In this document: piece after piece, positions 8,556-13,587 of the stretch
Layout of the letters: every line of letters starts with the position of its first letter
How positions within the stretch are numbered: the stretch's first letter is position 1
NCBI GenBank assembly: GCA_028565635.1
Contig: JAOXYB010026668.1
Coordinates: forward strand, 1-13,587
Source of the DNA: Phoronis ovalis
Taxonomy: Eukaryota > Phoronida > Phoronidae
Reading direction: 5' to 3'
DNA: 13,587 nt
The notes under the pieces: model-generated
The model's database searches: none
What the model was told of the DNA's origin: nothing
What the model saw: the letters and a program-made list of their open reading frames with translations, nothing else
Translations under genes and position numbers: made by a program

Positions 8556-8576
8556 ATGTTTGAAGAAGTGGGTGTA
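8556..8576 (-). mobile_element. possible fragment related to the 1019-1323 element
   Basis: ATGTTTGAAG followed directly by AAGTGGGTGTA reproduces, in order, two blocks of the reverse complement of 1283-1310 in the right arm of the palindromic element. Seven bases are missing between the blocks. The match fades on both sides. Twenty-one aligned identities suggest a small relic of the same family, but chance is not excluded. Confidence 0.3.
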
Positions 8577-9824
8577 AGAATTGCTGCAAAGTTTTCACAG
8601 CAAAGCTGCCACTAAAAGCCATCAACTGGTGAATTATATTGTTCACCTCTTTTATTAAAGTCAAACACAATATTTTAGTGAAATGTCAATAAAATAAAGA
8701 CTACAAAGAATTGTTTCCTAAATCTATTAAAACTTTCGATAGAAAAGTGAGAAACATGCTAAAATTATTTCCGTAGAAAATGCTTAACTCTGGTAGTTTT
8801 ATTGGATTGTTGGATGCACACGTTACACAAATTATTTTCTGCATGAAAACTGTTTTGTTCTGCAAAATAATTAAAACCAACGCATTGCGAAAACTAAAGG
8901 TCGCAATTTCCTAGAAATCATGAAGTTTGTTTTTTAACCCAGTTCTGATATATGTCCTTTCTGTATTTTTTACATTTCCATATTATTTAGAAAAAAAAAT
9001 TCTGTGTGTAATCAATGCAAAATGGAATGACACTGCATATATTTGTATTATAATAAATTGGAAAATTTTAATTTGCTGTTAACATGTTTTTGTGTACCAT
9101 ATTGACAGTGACACAAATTAATTCATTAATAATCCATTTTTTCTATTAAATTCCTGTTTTTGTTTATGAAACGATAAAGAATGCTTATAAATCTTTTGAA
9201 ATTTATTGAGTAAAATGCCATTTTCTTCTATCAATTTGCTTGCAACATTGTCATGAAATATTACAGTTTGAAAGCATTGGTAGTATTTAGATATTATAAA
9301 AATATTTTATGAGGGATACACACATTTAATGGCATACTGACAAACAATTAACTTTCAAAGTTATGAAAATTTGCCAAGTTTCTTACTCTACATGTCATGG
9401 GAAAGTTTGGAATAATTTCAGAAGATCAAAGATCATCAAGTTTTAAAAATAATTATTACATAAGTTCAGCAGTTGAAATTTAACTTCAAATATACTATTA
9501 ATATAAATATTTGGTGTATTTATAATTTGCTTATAGTTTCATAGGACTTGTATTCTTAATACTGTTTTAATTTATTAGCTAATATGGTAATTTAAAAACA
9601 TCACTAATTTTATAAAGAAATTTTAAATTTTTTTAAAGCTTTAAATTAGAATAAAATGGATTTCTAAAAAGTTCAATATTTTTGCTTTTTCTCATGGTGG
9701 TATGTGACTGGGTGACTGTCTTTTTCTAAACAAACAAAGATTATTGTTATCATGCTACATCCTGCATTCACACACTACATGTAAACAACTCCAGCCACGA
9801 AGGCATTCATTTTTTTGTTTGCTC
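8577..9824. other. AT-rich stretch, no gene recognised
   Basis: This stretch has long A/T words and few CpGs. CTAATTT (9604-9610) and AAATTAG (9643-9649) bound a weak hairpin. No frame of note, RNA gene or element ends were seen. Confidence 0.4.
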
Positions 9825-9870
9825 TATATAAAGATGGAGCATGATCTGCCCATGGCTCATAATGGCTGCC
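9825..9870 (+). promoter_or_regulatory. TATA-like box with a downstream YY1-like word
   Basis: TATATAAAG (9825-9833) matches the TATA consensus and lies in GC-richer surroundings. About 32 bases downstream ATAATGGCTGCC resembles a YY1 or initiator-type site, one base off AANATGGCGGC. The ATG at 9852 opens only a 14-codon frame. TATA-like words are frequent in AT-rich DNA, so this is a weak promoter call. Confidence 0.15.
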
Positions 9871-10283
9871 AAATCATGCCTACTGTGAAATCCTAATAGA
9901 ACAATACAACCAATGTCATCTTAACAGTAACAAGCTGGACATGGTTTACCACTAGACTGATAAACAAGCCCCTGAGAAAAGATAGCTTATGCATCAGTTT
10001 TATGTAGTACAGTGATGTATCATGCCTATTATTACTATATGAGTACTTAATTAGCACTGAATCTATGGATATATGGTACAGTATATAGTTTTCTACCTAC
10101 CTTTGTTGGAAGTCAGCTTGGGAAGTGTTACGTAACCTACTATAAAGTCTAAAGGCCACAACCTTTGATAAGGAAACAACTTATTTTTCCAACTCACATT
10201 CTTTGTAACTAAACTAATAAAAGGATGATCTTAGTTCATTCAAAAGTTGCATGTCTTAGTCATTATCAGTATCAGAATCTTTG

Positions 10284-10521
10284 ATTGGCTGGTGGTTTAA
10301 ACTGTTACCACATTTTTGTCTTTTGGGAGGGGACCAGCTCATTGATGTCTTGTGGTTTGTGATTGGGTGAATGTGTCAGGTGATGTAATTTGATTAAGGT
10401 TGCACATATTTAGTGTGTCTTAATATGTTATTAGAAAATGTTATCCAGTCTTTTGTGTAAGGATTTTACTCTTGTGGTCAGACTAATACAAGATTTCAAC
10501 ATGGCCGCCATTTTGTGGTTA
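10284..10521. promoter_or_regulatory. promoter- or enhancer-like motif cluster
   Basis: Within 238 bp there are two inverted CCAAT boxes (ATTGG at 10284-10288 and 10362-10366). There are also four RUNX-type cores: ACCACA at 10307-10312 on the minus strand, and TGTGGT at 10351, 10473 and 10514. The last core is the full TGTGGTTA. A YY1-type sequence adjoins it at 10501-10514. CCAAT boxes usually lie 60-100 bp upstream of a start site, and YY1 words often sit at one. No coding exon was recognised on either side: the ATG at 10501 opens a 13-codon frame only. A distal enhancer is an equally good reading. Confidence 0.3.
10501..10514 (-). promoter_or_regulatory. YY1-type binding site
   Basis: On the minus strand the sequence reads AAAATGGCGGCCAT, which contains the YY1 core ATGGCGGC in full and agrees with AANATGGCGGC. 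In an AT-rich window with about 7 CpGs per kb, this GC-rich word stands out. YY1 words of this form are common at transcription starts in animals; use here is inferred. Confidence 0.4.
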
Positions 10522-11031
10522 AAGAGAAACTGTACTTATTAAACCACTACTGATTTGCTAGCAGACAAGCTTTTAAATTGAATTATAGTGTTTTATTTGT
10601 AGTAACTAGCTACTCACAGTGGGTTTGAACCCAGTAACTTTTGTGCAAATAGTACTGGGTATTATTGGTCAAAATCAGATCATAAGATATGTGTTTTGCA
10701 TCTAAGAATTCAGAAAGTGGCAACAGTTGTATGAATGTGAGGAATGCAGGAGCGCATGGCAAATGACACCAATGTAAATAGCTACACTACCGAGACTGAA
10801 AAGTACCTTGCTAAACTAGGAATGATATGTTTTAGATAATTAATTCCTTTTATACCAATATACCGCTGTTGGAAGTCACTTACGAGTATATACTTGTGTT
10901 GATCATGGTTACCTGGTTTCCTAGGTTAGTGGATGAGTAAATATATGGATATCTCCCATCCTTTTTAAATGTAAACAAATCCACCCCCTAGGATTTCCCT
11001 TGGTAGTACTTGTGTATGCTGCTGCATTTTA
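10522..11031. other. non-coding stretch, slightly GC-richer
   Basis: GGGTTTGAACCC at 10621-10632 is reminiscent of a tRNA T-arm or pol III B box (minus strand GGTTCAAACCC), but no A box or acceptor stem accompanies it. GTTGGAAGTCA at 10868-10878 repeats 10105-10115. No gene was recognised. Confidence 0.35.
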
Positions 11032-11048
11032 TTTTTTTTTGGGGGGGG
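11032..11048. repeat. T9G8 homopolymer junction
   Basis: Nine T are followed directly by eight G. Such junctions are prone to sequencing and replication slippage, so the exact lengths may be wrong. The 60-codon minus-strand frame crossing it, with a Pro/Lys run, is an artefact of these homopolymers. Confidence 0.85.
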
Positions 11049-12117
11049 AATCTTTGCCTGAAATGCTTTAGGTCCGTTGCACTTGCTACATGCTGTGATT
11101 TGCAAGCCGTTGTTGTGTTTCAGAAGTTTCATTGTTGGCCTACTCAAACCACAAAGCTGACTGGAGTTAGATACTTCTAAGCAACAATTTATTTAATCTA
11201 CAAACAGTTGGCAGCCTTTGGCAGTGAACAGGCCTTTAGGACCTGGGCTCCGTAGCATTGGTACTAAATATATAGCCTTTTATTACCCACAACTTAAGAA
11301 CTCACCGAATTCAAAAATGCAATTCTGTGTAGAAATTATGTAAAAGGGGTTCAGTACCTGTGGTAGCATGCATTGTGATGTGTGGCAGTTCTTTGCAAAC
11401 ACAATCCAATTTTTTTTACACATACAGAGTTGGCAATCTAACAAACTCAGCAGGCAATGGGTATGGGTAGCAAAACTTTTTTTGAATGATAGCAAACAAA
11501 AATTCGACTCTTGGGCTGCATACACCTTCCCTGGTGCTATAACAAAAGTTAGTATTGTGATTTGAGTTCAGCCTCCCATACCAGGGTGCAGCAGGATATG
11601 TCTATAATTATTTAATTTTTATGTAAAGAACTATTTCACTGGCAATTTACATAGCAAAAGCAGTGTCTTTTTTAAGTCCATAGAATTCTATTTGTATTAA
11701 AGTATATACTTCATTTCCTCTTTCGAGGTGTTTTTAAAAACTTACTGTGTTAGTCACCTTAAAACATTGTGGAAGTATATTTTGAGGCCTGGGCTTTGAA
11801 ACTTACAGCACAGTTTACCTTCATAGGAAAATTCCTTGCATACTTTAATGTGTAGGAGGTGATACTATTAGACAACTGGAAATTACTCAGCAGTGTTTTG
11901 ACCAATAAGTCACTGTACCAGCTGCTAACACACTTTGCTGTTATGGCATTGCTTTTATCAGTATAAGTTTCCTTGTGGTTTCCAAAATAATTTTCTAAAC
12001 AGGAATTTGAGATAGTTAGCAAATATTTGCTTCCTGGCCTATTTTTTGTTAATAGTCGGGTGATACCTGGTGACTAGGCACGAATAACATTTGCTATTTA
12101 AAAAACAAAATTCGGGC
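11049..12117. other. stretch with long but unsupported reading frames
   Basis: This holds an 80-codon minus frame (11283-11525), a 65-codon plus frame (11368-11565) and an 87-codon minus frame (11759-12022). In the last two the share of codons starting with G equals the overall G content, and none has a family motif, so they are best read as chance frames. No RNA gene or repeat boundary was seen. Confidence 0.35.
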
Positions 12118-12255
12118 TGATACTGCCCTTTATTTATGTGTATTACAGATCTGACGACTCCCGACACAGTTTAATTTACAGCAAACACCTCGTTTAAAGT
12201 TCAGAAAAACCCCATGAAGCTCATTAATTCTGAAATAAACTACATTCAAATGTGA
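12118..12255 (+). other. candidate terminal exon with acceptor and poly(A) signals
   Basis: A branch-point-like CTGAT (12118-12122) is followed by a pyrimidine-rich stretch and ATTACAG ending at 12148. After it two frames are open. One, beginning with a split codon, reads LTTPDTV and stops at TAA 12172-12174, which would leave a class I PDZ-ligand C-terminus. The other reads SDDSRHSLIYSKHLV and stops at TAA 12195-12197. AATAAA follows at 12234-12239, then TGTG and a T13 run (12260-12272), a normal arrangement for a cleavage site. CpG is raised locally (8 in 283 bp from 12057). No upstream exon was recognised, so this rests on signal order alone. Confidence 0.25.
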
Positions 12256-12289
12256 AACATTTTTTTTTTTTTACTATTACTTCGTTTGT

Positions 12290-12408
12290 TGTTTTGCCAG
12301 ATTTTCATCATCTTGCATTTCTGAGGAGCATTCAAAGACGCAATAGTTTGTTATTTATATAGTAATAAACAGGTGTAATTTTAGATGTTTTGCCAGACTC
12401 TTCATCAT
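12290..12408. repeat. dispersed direct repeat TGTTTTGCCAGA...TTCATCAT
   Basis: TGTTTTGCCAGA begins at 12290 and again at 12386, 96 bp apart. Both copies are followed within a few bases by TTCATCAT, with one inserted base in the second. The sequence between does not repeat, so this is a paired motif and not a tandem array. A shorter TTTTTGCCAG occurs at 12689-12698. The cause is unknown; a duplicated protein-binding site is one possibility. Confidence 0.4.
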
Positions 12409-13503
12409 TAGCCATGTAATGCCTTTTTGCTCCTTACTTAATTATGAAGTATAACTCATAGTCATATTGTTATGAATCACCTGAAACTCTATCCAGTATA
12501 CTTGTACTATACAGATGACCTATTTATAACTCTATTAATGGCGAAAATATTTTCCAAACATGCAGCTGTGGAATCCCTGTGTAAGGGAGCTCGAAAGGGA
12601 AGTCTACTGAATATAATATGTGGAATTTTCTTAATATGCAACTAAACCAATTATGCAATTATTTTTAACAATGCTTCATAAGTTTTGATTTTTGCCAGTT
12701 AATTGCTGTATTTGTTAGCAAAGTTCAGTTAGGTCCCCAATGTTATAGAAATTACAGGTCTAACATCCCCAGAAACCACTGACTACCCTAAGGTAAATTT
12801 TTGAAAATTCTTCCCTAAGGATATGATGTCATTAGAAAAACAGCAACCAACTATTTTTCTTATCTAAGCAAATGATACAAAATGAATAATTACAACAAGT
12901 TGTAAAGTTTGTTTGTTTAGTGACATATGTTTTCTATGCTAAATTAACCATGTGTGCATATTCCTGTGCTGTGACTGGTCACTTGATTTGTTTCGAATAG
13001 CCTTTCCTGTTTTTCCTTGACTCATCTAATAAGATACTCAATATTTTGATGCTATGAGTTAAAGGGCAAAATTCTAATGCAAATGCAGAGTACATAATCT
13101 GGAACGCCCTAAACCTTCCATAAGCTTTATCCTCTAAAGTAACATCGATTTAAAGCAGGTGCTCTTGTGTCCCCTTAACCCAGAGAATGGTCCTGCATAA
13201 CATAATCCTTGATCAGGACAAGAGAACAGGGACTAACATGCAACTAGCAATCTCTGTATCTCTGTGGCACCTGGAACAGTGGTTGTAGTACTATAATGCA
13301 CTTATTTACAAGCAGTGGAGAGAAATATGACCTGTCTTCATCCATTCATAAAATAGTTGTGGTTTTCCTGTTCTACTGACTATCTTAACTTGTTTGTATG
13401 ATTGGAGATTTTAAGTTAAATATCACGTTAGCATTAGCAGTAAATTATATAGTCAGTTTTAGTGGTGTGTACTCTAAACTGCTTAAGAAGACTTTAAGCA
13501 TAC
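12409..13503. other. non-coding stretch, no gene recognised
   Basis: A second perfect octamer, ATGCAAAT, lies at 13077-13084. Positions 13140-13340 are GC-richer and have short open frames on the minus strand (for example about 33 codons starting MDEDRSYFS near 13345), with no family motif or clear splice pair. A TGTGGT word lies at 13358. Confidence 0.35.
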
Positions 13504-13535
13504 GGGGGGGGGGGGGGGGGGGGGGGGTGGGAGGG
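13504..13535 (+). repeat. G24 tract, possible G-quadruplex
   Basis: Twenty-four consecutive G (13504-13527) are followed by T, GGG, A and GGG. A run this long can fold into a G-quadruplex on the plus strand and is a frequent site of length error. The 61-codon frame ending at 13583, with its Gly run, is a by-product. Confidence 0.95.
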
Positions 13536-13587
13536 TGTCGGTTTTTTGTTCAGTGCGCTTGTTGTTTTTTTGGTGGTAGATAATCTT

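Noticed and set aside
10608-10650. tRNA-like T arm or pol III B box (GGTTCAAACCC on the minus strand)
   Set aside because: There is no A box at a suitable distance, no acceptor stem and no cloverleaf.
11759-12022. 87-codon minus-strand frame, the longest in the set
   Set aside because: Codons starting with G are no more frequent than G overall, no domain is recognisable, and a frame of this length is expected by chance in 13.6 kb of AT-rich DNA.
1-13587. Known conserved microRNAs, rRNA, tRNA, CRISPR arrays, prophage or bacterial operons
   Set aside because: Reading both strands showed no match to the common animal microRNA mature sequences I could recall, no cloverleaf and no spaced direct-repeat array. 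Composition is that of animal non-coding DNA.

Overview
The window is AT-rich (roughly 30% G+C by eye) and strongly CpG-depleted. I counted about 97 CpGs by hand, where base composition alone would give about 300. There are no closely packed long reading frames, no operon layout and no rRNA or tRNA. This fits intergenic or intronic DNA of a CpG-methylating animal. The sequence does not decide which: AT-rich arthropods such as spiders, molluscs, cnidarians and low-GC vertebrate deserts all remain possible. No complete protein-coding gene could be recognised. The longest open frames, about 60-87 codons, are what chance gives at this AT content.

Layout. The left edge (1-60) carries a 15-bp tandem repeat centred on AGCGCT. 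Positions 60-5000 are mostly plain AT-rich DNA with old mobile-element traces. These are a 305-bp palindromic MITE-like element (1019-1323), a TA-flanked inverted repeat (4038-4171) with a shorter relative at 2059-2098, and a (GT)n microsatellite at 3699. A small GC-richer patch at 4857-4973 has nuclear-receptor-like half-sites and short hairpins.

The centre is the most gene-like part. At 6134-6576 CpG is retained about four-fold above the window average, with open frames on both strands. At 6823-6957 on the minus strand there is a 44-codon open frame with a splice-acceptor-like start, a stop, acidic and alanine/valine-rich composition and a first-codon-position G bias. It is the best candidate for a real or recently decayed exon, but its family is not recognised.

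Positions 7380-9680 are very AT-rich and nearly CpG-free. Two stretches look regulatory: 8367-8492 (three RUNX-type words and a perfect octamer) and 10284-10521 (four RUNX-type words, two inverted CCAAT boxes and a YY1-type site). At 12118-12255 a good branch point, pyrimidine tract and AG precede a short open frame, a stop, AATAAA and a T-rich stretch, which may be a terminal exon on the plus strand. A 24-base G tract lies at the right edge.

I found no convincing new multi-gene system. The observations most worth checking are the palindromic element, the minus-strand exon candidate, the CpG-retaining patch and the excess of TGTGGT words.
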